In this document: positions 7,561 to 15,401 of the stretch, piece after piece
Numbering within the stretch: the stretch's first letter is position 1
Layout: each line of letters starts with the position of its first letter
Assembly (NCBI GenBank): GCA_003222895.1
Contig: QHXI01000082.1
Location: forward strand, 1-33,800
Direction: 5' to 3'
Length of the DNA: 33,800 bases
Origin: Acidobacteriota bacterium
GTDB taxonomy: Bacteria > Acidobacteriota > Blastocatellia > Pyrinomonadales > Pyrinomonadaceae
The notes under the pieces: generated by a model
Database searches by the model: none
The model's input: the letters and a program-made list of their open reading frames with translations, nothing else
Told to the model about the DNA's origin: nothing
Program-made: the position numbers and the translations under genes

Positions 7561-7568
7561 TATCTGGT

Positions 7569-8344
7569 CTAAACGACGAATGTTTCGATGGGTTGCGCCA
7601 TTCCAGGGCGTTCGCCGATCAACTTCTTAATCGTCTCGATTGATTCTAAACCAGCTTCATAACCGGCCTGGATTAACTCGTCCGTACGGCGCGTTTGATC
7701 CCAGCGGATGTGACCTACCCTGGGCGCGATTAGGAGGTCAGCATTTTTGCGTTCCTGATTGGAAACGATTCGTTCGACGGCGATGAAAGTATAGGCCAGG
7801 ACGCCTAGCGCGGTGTGCGGCTGATCAAAAAAGCGGATCCCATCAGCGTTTACGTCGACGGCAATCACCAGGTCTGCGCCCAGATCGCGCGTGTGACTGA
7901 TCGGCAGGTTCGCAACGATGCCGCCATCGATCAGCAATCGTCCTTGATCATCGCGAATTGGAGCATAGATGGCCGGGATGCAGGCGCTGGCGCGAATCGC
8001 AAACGGAAGATCGCCTTTGTCACGAAAGACAATCAGCGATCCTTTCCGCAAAGATACTTTTCCATCCGAGCATTTGACTGCAAGCCCAATCGCGAGAAAG
8101 AAAGTCGCGCTGTGTGCCGCCAACGAAAGCCGTGCGCCATCTTTTGCAGTTGTTCGATTGAAAGTCCGGCCGCGTAACTGCCACCGACTAAGGCGCCGAC
8201 GGACGCCCCAGCAATCGCGTCAATCGGAATGTTGTTTTCTTCGAGCGCGCGCAGAACTCCGACGTGCGCGATGCCACGCGCTGCTCCGCCCGAAAGCGCG
8301 AGACCGATGCGCGGACGATTCGTGGTGCCGGTATCGGGAAGCAC
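7569..8344 (-). pseudogene. Patatin-like phospholipase (RssA/YchK type), frameshifted
   Basis: Two overlapping frames together make a patatin-like lipid acyl hydrolase. The 5' part (GTG start at 8344, ending at 8033) has the oxyanion-hole motif ALSGGAARG at 16-24 and the nucleophile elbow GASVG with S48. It runs to ARMEKYL and then stops in frame. The 3' part (open from about 8123 to 7569) continues with VSLRKGSL, then FAIRASACIPAIYAP and the catalytic Asp in LLIDGGIVANLP, and the family-typical end. The frames switch near 8040-8060. Compared with family members, about 30-40 residues between ARMEKYL and the RKGS/AIRAS block seem to be missing, so a small deletion with frameshift is more likely than one miscalled base. 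It follows the VWA gene by 18 bases. Sequencing error remains possible. Confidence 0.72.
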
Positions 8345-8362
8345 GTTCGTGATCGTACGCGA

Positions 8363-9460
8363 TTATTTTGCTTTCGGGTAGTAGCCTTCGCGAGCGCGCA
8401 CTCGTAGTTCGGGGTGGGCCGGTGCGCTGACGGCAATGCGGCGATACGCGCGGCTGCCGGATTCGTTGTTTGAGTAGTATTGCAGCAGGTACTGCGAACG
8501 AATTTCGGAAGCAATACGATTAAAGATTCCGGCGAGTTCACTCTCGTTCTTCGGCACGAACGCCGCGCCGCCGGTCGCTGCCGCGATTCGCTCCATACCT
8601 TGCTCCGATCGCGCCGTACGAACGTTCAGGTGCATCGTCTGGCCGCTCGGATTGATTGAATAGAAGGTTACCTCAGCGCGTTGTACCTCGCGTTGAGTAT
8701 CGAGTTGCGCCTGCTGAATCAGTTGAAGCTGCGCGTCCATCCCGATCAATTGAATTCCGCCGTTGCGCGTTTGCGCCGAGGACACGTTCAGAATTCGCGC
8801 CGTGTCATCGCCATCTGAAATCACCACCGCAATGCGACGGCGACCATTTGACGAAGATTGATCGAGGTATTTCGAAGCCGCCAACAGCGAATCATAAAAC
8901 GCCGTATAGCCGTTCGAAGGCTTCAGCGTCATGATGCTCTGCGAAGCGACTTGCGCAGTCGCCAGCCGCTGAATCAGCCGCGGCGTTTCATCTATCGCAA
9001 AAACTGTCGCGCGATCCTCAGGTTTCAGAACCTGTTTCAGAAAAGCGGCTGCGGCTTGTTGCTCAAAGTCGAAACGCGCGACGACGCTCCCGGATACGTC
9101 GATCAAAACAGCGATGTCCAGGGGCACCTGTTCAGGATCGCCGAGCTGCGTAAGCCGCTGCGTGCGTCCATCTTCTTCGATCCGAAAGTCTGTCGGCTTC
9201 AATCCGAGAACCGGTTGGCCCTGCGCGTCGGTGATTGACACCGGCACCATCACGAGATTGGAACTGATCTTAACAACCTCGTATTCGGGTGTTGGGGTTG
9301 GTTTGGGCTTGTATCGAAGTGGAGGCGGCGGTGGCGGCAGTTGTTTGACCTTCTGCGCCGATGTGATCGGCGCGATCAAAAAACCCGCCGCGCAAAAAAG
9401 AAAGGCCAGCGCCGTGATTAGCAGCGCCGGCGAAAAATGTCTAGGGTTTCTTAATTGCAT
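8363..9460 (-). CDS. Secreted VWA-domain protein (VWFA-related acidobacterial family), paralogue 1
   Basis: An exported protein of about 365 residues. A signal peptide ends near ITSA|QK, then a proline-rich spacer (PPPPPPLRYKPKPTPTP) that could cross the cell wall or periplasm. A beta-rich N-terminal domain (LVMVPVSITDAQGQPV) precedes the VWA domain, which has an intact MIDAS signature DVSGS and the later ISDGDD motif. The C-terminus, with SQYLLQYY and VRAREGYYP, matches the family end. Function is unknown; metal-dependent protein binding is likely. ATG at 9460 has GAGAG about 8 bases upstream; ATG at 9475 gives five more residues. Two paralogues lie at 27141 and 28635. It probably forms an operon with the broken patatin gene. 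Confidence 0.88.
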   Translation of the reverse strand: MQLRNPRHFSPALLITALAFLFCAAGFLIAPITSAQKVKQLPPPPPPLRYKPKPTPTPEYEVVKISSNLVMVPVSITDAQGQPVLGLKPTDFRIEEDGRTQRLTQLGDPEQVPLDIAVLIDVSGSVVARFDFEQQAAAAFLKQVLKPEDRATVFAIDETPRLIQRLATAQVASQSIMTLKPSNGYTAFYDSLLAASKYLDQSSSNGRRRIAVVISDGDDTARILNVSSAQTRNGGIQLIGMDAQLQLIQQAQLDTQREVQRAEVTFYSINPSGQTMHLNVRTARSEQGMERIAAATGGAAFVPKNESELAGIFNRIASEIRSQYLLQYYSNNESGSRAYRRIAVSAPAHPELRVRAREGYYPKAK

Positions 9461-9598
9461 TCGCCAATCTCTCATGCCGCCAGCTTGCGTTTGCTGACCT
9501 TTTTTATTTGACGCTCGTTGACGGCATGATAGTTGGCAATGAATAGCAACTTAAGTCGCGTTCGAAAAACGAACCAAGACGCAAATTGACAATTTGCG

Positions 9599-10636
9599 CT
9601 ACTGCCCGCTACCGCTGCTCGGATTCATGGTCGGCGCAGGCTGCGTCAGACCTTTGTTGACCAGTACCTTGACCTCAACCCGACGATTTTGCGTACGGCC
9701 TTCGCGAGTCTTGTTGTCGGCAACCGGATTCGATTCACCGAAACCGTACGGCGTCACGATGCGACGCAGCGGAATCTGATGATTCTCAACCAGGTAACGT
9801 ATTACGGCATCCGCCCGCCGTTGGCTCAGCGCGCGATTGCGAGCGGTGCTGCCCGTCGCATCGGCATAACCGGTAACCTCAAGCACGTAGCCCTTCGCGT
9901 TCAATGCCTTGGTAGCGATCTCGTCAAGCTTAGTCTTGGCGTCCGGATTCAGCACTGAGCTGCCGACGCGGAAGTTCACCGCGGCCGTTTCCTGCGGCAC
10001 GTAATCATCCAACGCCGAGATGCGGTCGTTGGTCGCGTTCACGCCGGCGACTGCGGCATCAGCAGTTTGCTGTGCAGCTTTGGCGCCGCCGCGTGCAGCG
10101 TTCGAGACCGCAGCAAGTTCGTCGAGTTGGCCGGACAGCTTCTGAGCATTCTGCTCAACTTCGCTTAAGCGGCCTTCCGACGCGCTGGCGCGTTCTTCGA
10201 GCGGTGTCGCGCGCGATTCAACCGCCCGGGCGGTGCGCATATCAGAGTCGTTGAAGCGAACTCTATCGGCTTCCAGTTCGCCACTTGATCCGCCGTGTCC
10301 TTCAACTTCCAAATTCAGGCCGCGAAGAATATTGGTCTGACCATAGTTGGTGCCGCTGCGCAGAAAACCGCCGCTGCTCTTGACTGAAGTTCGATCAGTC
10401 AGTCGCACGACGGTATCGACGCCGTTGAGATCGCGAACTGTGAACGTGTCCGCGTCACGCTTCACAACCACGCCTTTGATTTTCATTTTCTGGCCGCTTG
10501 AGACAGAGCGGGCTCTTGACGCATCAGTCGGCGCGTTGTTGGCAGTTTGTGTCGAGTTTTGTCCGAAAGCTAATGGGGAAAGAGCCAGCGCCAACCCGAA
10601 AGCAAGCGCCATCAATCGTAATGTTTTTGCGTTCAT
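9599..10636 (-). CDS. OmpA-family outer-membrane/peptidoglycan-binding protein
   Basis: A 345-residue exported protein. The signal peptide ends at SPLAFGQ. Next is a small beta domain (KIKGVVVKRDADTFTVRD, about 50-130) resembling DUF5666-type OB folds, then an Ala/Gln-rich predicted coiled coil (about 140-205). The C-terminal OmpA domain shows NFRVGSSVLNPDAK, the peptidoglycan-binding TGYADATGSTARNRALSQRRA and NRRVEVKVL. I chose ATG at 10636 because it gives a proper signal peptide and has TAAGGAG about 13 bases upstream; the frame is open to 10798 but that extension is not signal-like. It probably anchors the outer membrane to the cell wall. Confidence 0.88.
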   Translation of the reverse strand: MNAKTLRLMALAFGLALALSPLAFGQNSTQTANNAPTDASRARSVSSGQKMKIKGVVVKRDADTFTVRDLNGVDTVVRLTDRTSVKSSGGFLRSGTNYGQTNILRGLNLEVEGHGGSSGELEADRVRFNDSDMRTARAVESRATPLEERASASEGRLSEVEQNAQKLSGQLDELAAVSNAARGGAKAAQQTADAAVAGVNATNDRISALDDYVPQETAAVNFRVGSSVLNPDAKTKLDEIATKALNAKGYVLEVTGYADATGSTARNRALSQRRADAVIRYLVENHQIPLRRIVTPYGFGESNPVADNKTREGRTQNRRVEVKVLVNKGLTQPAPTMNPSSGSGQ

Positions 10637-10932
10637 GATTCGAATTTCACTCCTTAGTTTAGGTCGCGACGCGCAGCCCTGTCCGCGTCGGAAAATTTTG
10701 AGTTTGACGATGCACTCTTGAATCAAGTTGTCTGCCGAACGGCAAACCGATTTAGAGAACGTCGGGTTAACGAGCCGAACCAGGCTGGTGCTCATCAACT
10801 TGAACTCACGAATAGTATAGAACGAGGTGAGGCTGTCAAGAGATGAAAAGACGAAAACGCAGATTTGAAGCAGTTACTAGAGATTCACTAGTTGTTCGTT
10901 AGCGGATTGCAAGAAAAGCGTTGAAGCATCTA
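10637..10932. other. Gene-free stretch upstream of the OmpA-family gene
   Basis: Together with the adjacent repeat at 10933-11002 this makes about 366 bases without a convincing gene. It contains the OmpA ribosome-binding site and presumably its promoter. I see no RNA gene, strong hairpin or conserved ORF in it. Confidence 0.5.
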
Positions 10933-11002
10933 TCTCAGAAGCCCGATCGTCAGGGAGGTGAACTTAGGCATCGGGCCCTTGCTAACGCGCGGGCTTCTGA
11001 CA
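10933..11002. repeat. TGTCAGAAGCCCG inverted-repeat element, copy A
   Basis: A 70-bp element with terminal arms TCTCAGAAGCCCG and CGGGCTTCTGACA. The interior holds CGTCAGGGAGG near the left end and TTGCTAACGCG near the right end. Copy B at 16931-17001 is the same element in the opposite orientation, and a longer, degenerate copy C lies at 28522-28630. The right arm abuts the stop codon of the E2 gene at 11003 with no intervening base, so it may act as that operon's 3' end. Confidence 0.8.
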
Positions 11003-12484
11003 CTAGATCGCAAATTGCGCACGCTCGAGATGATCCTTGAGGTAAGCCAGAAATCTCTCGGCATCCGCGCCATCGATGATGCGATGATCGAAACTCAGTG
11101 CGAAGTAAACCATGTGACGAATCGCCATGTAGTCTTCGCCGTCCGAAGTCGTCAGCACCTTTGCGCGCTTCTCGATCTTGCCTACACCAAGAATTGCAAC
11201 CTGCGGCTGATTGATGATCGGTGTGCCAAACAATCCACCGAAGACGCCGGGGTTGGTGATCGTGAAAGTGCCGCCGGCAACTTCGTCAGGTTTCAGTTGT
11301 TTGGTGCGTGCCCTATCCGCTAGATCGTTAGCAGCGCGCGCCAGGCCTGAGATTGAAAGATCGTCAGCGCGCTTGATCACCGGAACAATCAAACCCCAAT
11401 CCAGCGCTACGGCCATGCCGAGATTGATGTCTCGCTTATAGATGATCTGATCGCCGCTGATTTGCGAATTGAAGATGGGGAACTTGCGAATCGCATCGGT
11501 AACAGCTTTGAAGATAAACGGCATGAACGTGAGTTTCGTGCCGGTCCGCTCCTGAAAAGCCTTGCGGTTTTCGTCGCGCAGCTTCGCCACCTTCGTTATG
11601 TCGATCTCGTAAACCGTCGTCACGTGTGCGGACGTGCGGCGCGAAGCGATCATGTGATCGGCGATCTTCTTGCGCATGACGCTCATCTGCTCGACGCGAT
11701 CGCCCTCGCCCGGTTTCATCGCCGGAACTTGTTGCGTTCCGGGCGCACCCATTTGCGGCGCGGCTTGTGAGGTCGCGCCCGCCGGCGGCGCAGCAACTCG
11801 CGGTGGCGCCGGCGTGCCCGATTCGATGAAGCTCAGAATGTCGTTCTTCGTCACGCGGCCGCTCATCCCGGTGCCTTCAAGCTGCTTGATGTCGATGCCG
11901 TGCTCTTCGGCAATCTTGCGGACCAGCGGACTCGATTTTGTACGACGGAGTTCGTCGGCAGTCGCGTTGTCATCTCCCGCGGGCGCTTTCGCAACTCCCG
12001 CGTCAGCCCTGCGCACCAGCGGTTTCACTTCTGTTTTATGCACTGCGGGGGGTGGCGGTGCGGGCTTTGATTCCGGCGCGCTTGCGATCACTGGCTTCGG
12101 TCGTTCAATTACGGCCGGAGTTTGCGCTTCAGGTTTCGGCGCTTCTGTCGTTGCGGGTTCGGGAGCCTCCTGTTCTTTCGCGGCGGTTTCGATTGTCGCT
12201 GCCGGCTGCTCGGTAGCCGGCGTTGGCGCGCTCGCGGGTTTGATTCCGTCGCCATCAAGCACAGCAACGACGGTATTCACTTCGACCGTCTCGCCTTCTT
12301 TATGTTTGATCTCAGTGAGCATTCCCGCTGCCGGTGCAGGAATCTCGGCGTCAACTTTGTCAGTCGAGATTTCGAAGAGTGGCTCGTCGCGTTCGACGTG
12401 ATCGCCGACGTTCTTCAGCCATTTCGTGATTGTTCCTTCCGCGATGGATTCGCCCATCTGCGGCATTACCACTTCAGTCGCCAT
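11003..12484 (-). CDS. 2-oxoacid dehydrogenase E2, dihydrolipoamide acyltransferase
   Basis: The 493-residue core subunit of a 2-oxoacid dehydrogenase complex. It takes the acyl group from E1 on a lipoyl arm and transfers it to CoA. One lipoyl domain carries the lipoylated lysine K43 in TDKVDAEIPAPAAG. A long Ala/Pro/Glu-rich linker (about 78-165) leads to the peripheral subunit-binding domain (SSPLVRKIAEEHGID, GTGMSGRVTKNDI). The catalytic domain ends with H467 and D471 in FDHRIIDGADAERF. GGAG lies 7 bases before the ATG. It is the last gene of the lpdA-E1alpha-E1beta-DUF4242-E2 cluster. Whether the substrate is pyruvate or branched-chain 2-oxoacids cannot be fixed by eye. Confidence 0.95.
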   Translation of the reverse strand: MATEVVMPQMGESIAEGTITKWLKNVGDHVERDEPLFEISTDKVDAEIPAPAAGMLTEIKHKEGETVEVNTVVAVLDGDGIKPASAPTPATEQPAATIETAAKEQEAPEPATTEAPKPEAQTPAVIERPKPVIASAPESKPAPPPPAVHKTEVKPLVRRADAGVAKAPAGDDNATADELRRTKSSPLVRKIAEEHGIDIKQLEGTGMSGRVTKNDILSFIESGTPAPPRVAAPPAGATSQAAPQMGAPGTQQVPAMKPGEGDRVEQMSVMRKKIADHMIASRRTSAHVTTVYEIDITKVAKLRDENRKAFQERTGTKLTFMPFIFKAVTDAIRKFPIFNSQISGDQIIYKRDINLGMAVALDWGLIVPVIKRADDLSISGLARAANDLADRARTKQLKPDEVAGGTFTITNPGVFGGLFGTPIINQPQVAILGVGKIEKRAKVLTTSDGEDYMAIRHMVYFALSFDHRIIDGADAERFLAYLKDHLERAQFAI

Positions 12485-12501
12485 GATGACTCCAGAATAA
12501 G

Positions 12502-12583
12502 CTGACAGCTTTCAGCATTCAGCTGTCAGAGGTTAATAGACGATTATGCTTTTGCCGACTGCTGAGAGCTGACAGCTGAAGGC
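12502..12583. repeat. CTGACAGCT inverted/direct repeat cluster
   Basis: CTGACAGCT at 12502-12510 and AGCTGTCAG at 12521-12529 form a perfect 9-bp inverted repeat in the gap before E2. A further CTGAGAGCTGACAGCTGAA-like copy at about 12562-12580 lies inside the 3' end of the DUF4242 gene. Such CAGCTGACAGC arrays are low-complexity extragenic repeats; here one appears to have contributed codons. Confidence 0.6.
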
Positions 12584-12852
12584 TCCGCCGTCGTCGGATC
12601 GATAACTGTTTTGATCTCGGAAATCTTATTCGCCGGAAAGCCGCCCTGCTGCGCATGCGCGCGAATCATGTCTTCGCTTGGCGCGATGTAAACACAATAA
12701 ACCTTATCGTCAGTCACATAGCTCTGCACCCATTGAATCTGTGGTCCGAGGTTTTGCAGCACGCTGCATGATTTCTGCGAAATGCCTTGCAGATCCTCCG
12801 CGGTCAAATTGCCTGCGCCCGGAATTTCTCGTTCGATAACATATTTCGGCAT
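12544..12852 (-). CDS. DUF4242 domain protein
   Basis: A 102-residue protein matching DUF4242 (SCO4226-like; a member has been described as nickel-binding). The family start MPKYVIEREIPGAGNLTAEDL and WVQSYVTDDKVYCVYIAPSEDMIRAHAQQGGFP are clear. GGAGG lies 7 bases before the ATG. It is embedded between the E1-beta and E2 genes of the 2-oxoacid dehydrogenase cluster, so it is probably cotranscribed. A role in the complex is unproven. The last dozen or so residues (PSAVSSQQSAKA) are encoded by the CAGCTGACAGC-type repeat and look like a recent C-terminal extension. Confidence 0.82.
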   Translation of the reverse strand: MPKYVIEREIPGAGNLTAEDLQGISQKSCSVLQNLGPQIQWVQSYVTDDKVYCVYIAPSEDMIRAHAQQGGFPANKISEIKTVIDPTTAEPSAVSSQQSAKA

Positions 12853-12890
12853 GTTAGTTCCTCCCTGATGATTCGTTCTTCTTTCTTACA

Positions 12891-12922
12891 ATTACCCGGT
12901 CGCTACCGCTCCCAGTACTGAC
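12891..12922. repeat. Possible solo arm related to the GTCAGTACC repeat family
   Basis: Read on the minus strand it begins GTCAGTACTGGGAGCGG, continues GTAGCGACC and ends GGGTAAT, the same outer pattern as the left arms at 7477 and 33685 (GTCAGTACC, hairpin, GGGT, AAT). It directly follows the E1-beta stop codon at 12923. The inner hairpin is imperfect, so the family assignment is tentative. Confidence 0.4.
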
Positions 12923-13951
12923 TCAATATGACGCCAGCTTGCGGGCTGCGTCCAAAACATCTTTCACTTGCGGCAAATAATAATCTTCAAGCGGTGGCGA
13001 GTAAGGCACCGGCGTGTCGATCGACGCGAGCCGCACCACCGGCGCATCGAGCCACTCAAAGGCTTCCTGCGAGATGATCGCGGAAATCTCGCCACCAATC
13101 CCGCCCGTCAATGACGCTTCATGAAGAATCATCACGCGACTGGTTTTTTTCACGCTCGCGAGAATAGCTTCCTTATCAAGCGGCGCCAGCGTGCGCAGAT
13201 CGATCACTTCAACGTCGAGTCCTTCCTTCTCCAACTCTTCCGCCGCATCGAGAGCGGTCAGCACCTGCGCGCCAAAAGTGATGATTGAAACGTCGCGACC
13301 CTCACGCGCCGTGCGCGCCTTGCCGATCTCGACGATGTAATCGTCTTCCGGCAGTTCTTCGCGCAAGCGCGGCAGACGATAAAGCTTCTTGTGCTCAAAG
13401 TAGAGTACCGGATCGGGATCGCGAATCGCCGCCTTAATCAATCCTTTCGCGTCGTACGCGGTCGCAGGTTCGACGATCTTCAGGCCCGCGGTGTTCAGGA
13501 AAAATGATTCTGCGTTCAGCGAATGAAACGGACCTGAGCGGACGCCTGAGCCGCACGGCCCGCGAAAGACTGCCGGAATGTTCGCGCCCCAACGATAGCG
13601 GCACTTGGCCGCATAGTTCGTCAACAGGTCGAAGCCGCACGAAATGAAGTCGATGAACTGAAATTCGGCGACCGGCTTCATGCCCATCAGTCCCGCGCCG
13701 CAAGCCGCGCCGACGATTGCCGCTTCCGAAATCGGCGTATCGATCACGCGCTCTTTCCCGAAGCGATCGATCAAGCCGTCAGTGACTTTGAACGCGCCGC
13801 CGTATGCACCGACGTCTTCGCCAATACAGAACACCGTCGGATCGCGTTCCATCTCTTCCCAGATGCCTTGCCGAATCGCCTCGACCAGCGTACTCATACC
13901 GCCACGCGGCGGGCGCTCAAGTTTGTGTTCTTTTTTTAGAGCGGTGGACAT
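12923..13951 (-). CDS. 2-oxoacid dehydrogenase E1 beta subunit
   Basis: A 342-residue thiamine-diphosphate-dependent decarboxylase subunit that pairs with the alpha subunit at 14177. Family motifs are MSTLVEAIRQGIWEEMERD, GEDVGAYGGAFKVTDGL, DTPISEAAIVGAACGAGLMG, and the C-terminal transketolase domain motifs VEVIDLRTLAPLDKEAI and VPYSPPLEDYYLP. The HKKLYR motif after VLYFE resembles branched-chain 2-oxoacid E1-beta proteins, but this is suggestive only. I chose ATG at 13951 because the upstream open frame to 14017 runs into the inverted-repeat element at 13981-14136. The upstream ribosome-binding site is weak. Confidence 0.93.
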   Translation of the reverse strand: MSTALKKEHKLERPPRGGMSTLVEAIRQGIWEEMERDPTVFCIGEDVGAYGGAFKVTDGLIDRFGKERVIDTPISEAAIVGAACGAGLMGMKPVAEFQFIDFISCGFDLLTNYAAKCRYRWGANIPAVFRGPCGSGVRSGPFHSLNAESFFLNTAGLKIVEPATAYDAKGLIKAAIRDPDPVLYFEHKKLYRLPRLREELPEDDYIVEIGKARTAREGRDVSIITFGAQVLTALDAAEELEKEGLDVEVIDLRTLAPLDKEAILASVKKTSRVMILHEASLTGGIGGEISAIISQEAFEWLDAPVVRLASIDTPVPYSPPLEDYYLPQVKDVLDAARKLASY

Positions 13952-13980
13952 CTCAATTCTTAATTGTAGCCATTCAAACA

Positions 13981-14136
13981 GTCGGCGTAGCCGACGGCAG
14001 AATTTAGCCCAGGGCAAGCGAAGCGGAACGAAGTGAAGCGAAGCGCCGCCCTGGGTATCATCGAAAAAAGAATTTTCAAAGCGAATTAATTAAGAACCTG
14101 ACCCTGGGCTAAATTCTGCCGCCAGCTGCGCTGGCT
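13981..14136. repeat. Composite inverted-repeat element between E1-beta and E1-alpha
   Basis: A symmetric element. The outer hairpins are GTCGGCgtaGCCGAC (13981-13995) and GCCAGCtgcGCTGGC (14121-14135). Inside them lies a perfect 20-bp inverted repeat, CGGCAGAATTTAGCCCAGGG at 13995-14014 and its complement at 14102-14121. The core contains GAAGC/GAACG reiterations (AGCGAAGCGGAACGAAG) and a second CCCTGGGT. It fills most of the 225-base gap in the operon. The CAGAATTTAGCCCAGGG arm looks like a dispersed extragenic repeat, but other copies lie outside this window if they exist. Confidence 0.8.
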
Positions 14137-14176
14137 AGTTAGTCTGTTTCTTCCGAGCGTCAGAATCATAAACGAT

Positions 14177-15322
14177 TCAGTTTTCCAAAATCTTCGGCCT
14201 AAACGCCGGCGGCACAATCGAGTTATCAAACACGCCGTGCGCCGCAACTTCGGCTTCAGGCATCGGTGAACTTTCTGCCCATTCGCAATCTTCATCGATC
14301 TCGTGCATCACGTCGGCGGCGATCTGGTCCAGCCTTTCTTTGGTCGCGACTTTCTCGTCGAGCAAGAATTTTTCAAAGCGATCGATCGGATCGTTGTGCT
14401 TCTCCCACCACTCGATCTCGCCCTCGGGCACGTAACGCTGATCGTCGTGTTCAGCGTGACCTTTACGCCGATAAGTTTTGGCTTCGATCAAAACTGCGCC
14501 GCGACCCGAACGCGCGTAATCAACGGCCTGCCTGGTCACTTCGTAGCAGGCGATCACGTCGTTACCGTCGACGATGTAGCCGGGAATTCCGAAGGCCGCA
14601 GCCTTCTCAGCGAGATTGCGCACCGCGGTCTGCAGGTTTGTCGGCGTCGAGTACGCATAACGGTTGTACTCAGCGATCGTGATCAGCGGCAGCTTCTGCA
14701 CCGCGGCGAAATTGACACCTTCGAAAAATGCGCCGGTGCTCGCGCCGCCGTCGCCGATGTAAGCGAGCCCGACAATATTTTTCTGCTGCATGCGCGCGGC
14801 GAGCAGGATGCCCGTCATCACCGGAATCATGTCGCCAAGATGCGAGATGGGACCAAGGAAGCCCTTGTCGAGTTCTCCAAAATGTACGTTGAGATCTTTT
14901 CCGCCCGAAGGTCCCCAAGCCTTGGCCATGTACTGCGCAAAAATCTGGCGCGGGCGAATACCTTTGACAAACACCGATCCGAGATCGCGAATGATCGGCG
15001 TGATAAAATCGTCCGAACGCAAGGCGTAAGCGGAACCGACCGCAGTCGCTTCCTGCCCGAGCGAACGGAAGACGCCGCCCACAACTTTCGTCTGGCGATA
15101 GAGATTAACGATGCGCTCTTCAACCAGCCGCGTGAGTTTCAGATAGCGAAACAAGTCGAGCATCTGATCAGGCGTCAGCGAAGTGTTCTTTATGCACGAC
15201 AGCGGCTGACCATCGGCAACTTTCCGCGGCGCATACTTTGTGCTGATGCGCATTTGGAAAGCCGGACGGCGACGCCGCGCGTTGCCCTTTCGCTTTTCGT
15301 TTTTCGGTTTTTCGTTGGCCAT
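14177..15322 (-). CDS. 2-oxoacid dehydrogenase E1 alpha subunit
   Basis: A 381-residue thiamine-diphosphate-binding subunit of the E1 heterotetramer. Visible motifs are RLVEERIVNLYRQTKVVGG, SLGQEATAVGSAYAL, the ThDP/Mg2+ motif starting GDGGASTG at 190 and ending at N220 (EYNRYAYSTP; the usual NN is YN here), and the C-terminal KTYRRKGHAEHDDQRY with the conserved RxxGHxxxDD-type loop. The N-terminus is lysine/arginine rich and variable, so the start is uncertain: ATG 15322, GTG 15325 and ATG 15253 are all possible, none with a clear ribosome-binding site. It follows lpdA and precedes E1-beta. Confidence 0.94.
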   Translation of the reverse strand: MANEKPKNEKRKGNARRRRPAFQMRISTKYAPRKVADGQPLSCIKNTSLTPDQMLDLFRYLKLTRLVEERIVNLYRQTKVVGGVFRSLGQEATAVGSAYALRSDDFITPIIRDLGSVFVKGIRPRQIFAQYMAKAWGPSGGKDLNVHFGELDKGFLGPISHLGDMIPVMTGILLAARMQQKNIVGLAYIGDGGASTGAFFEGVNFAAVQKLPLITIAEYNRYAYSTPTNLQTAVRNLAEKAAAFGIPGYIVDGNDVIACYEVTRQAVDYARSGRGAVLIEAKTYRRKGHAEHDDQRYVPEGEIEWWEKHNDPIDRFEKFLLDEKVATKERLDQIAADVMHEIDEDCEWAESSPMPEAEVAAHGVFDNSIVPPAFRPKILEN

Positions 15323-15326
15323 CACT

Positions 15327-15397
15327 TGTAGGGGCGGGGCTCGTCCCCGCCCGTGCTTTGCCGCAGTTTTCGGGCAGGGACAAGCCCTGCCCCTACA
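15327..15397. repeat. REPIN-like element, GTAGGGGCGGGG family
   Basis: Two 27-bp arms (15327-15353 and 15371-15397) in inverted orientation match at 24 of 27 positions. Each arm is itself a near palindrome (GGGCGGGG/CCCCGCCC). A 17-base spacer separates them. The element nearly fills the 79-base lpdA to E1-alpha gap and ends 5 bases from the lpdA stop codon. Confidence 0.8.
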
Positions 15398-15401
15398 TTT
15401 A

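Noticed and set aside
11670-12401. A 243-codon Ser/Ala/Gly-rich plus-strand ORF opposite the E2 linker
   Set aside because: It is the antisense of the Ala/Pro-rich E2 linker; its composition is explained by that low-complexity sequence.
14303-15331. A 342-codon plus-strand ORF opposite E1-alpha
   Set aside because: It is a shadow of the clearly homologous E1-alpha gene on the other strand, produced by the GC-rich third codon positions.
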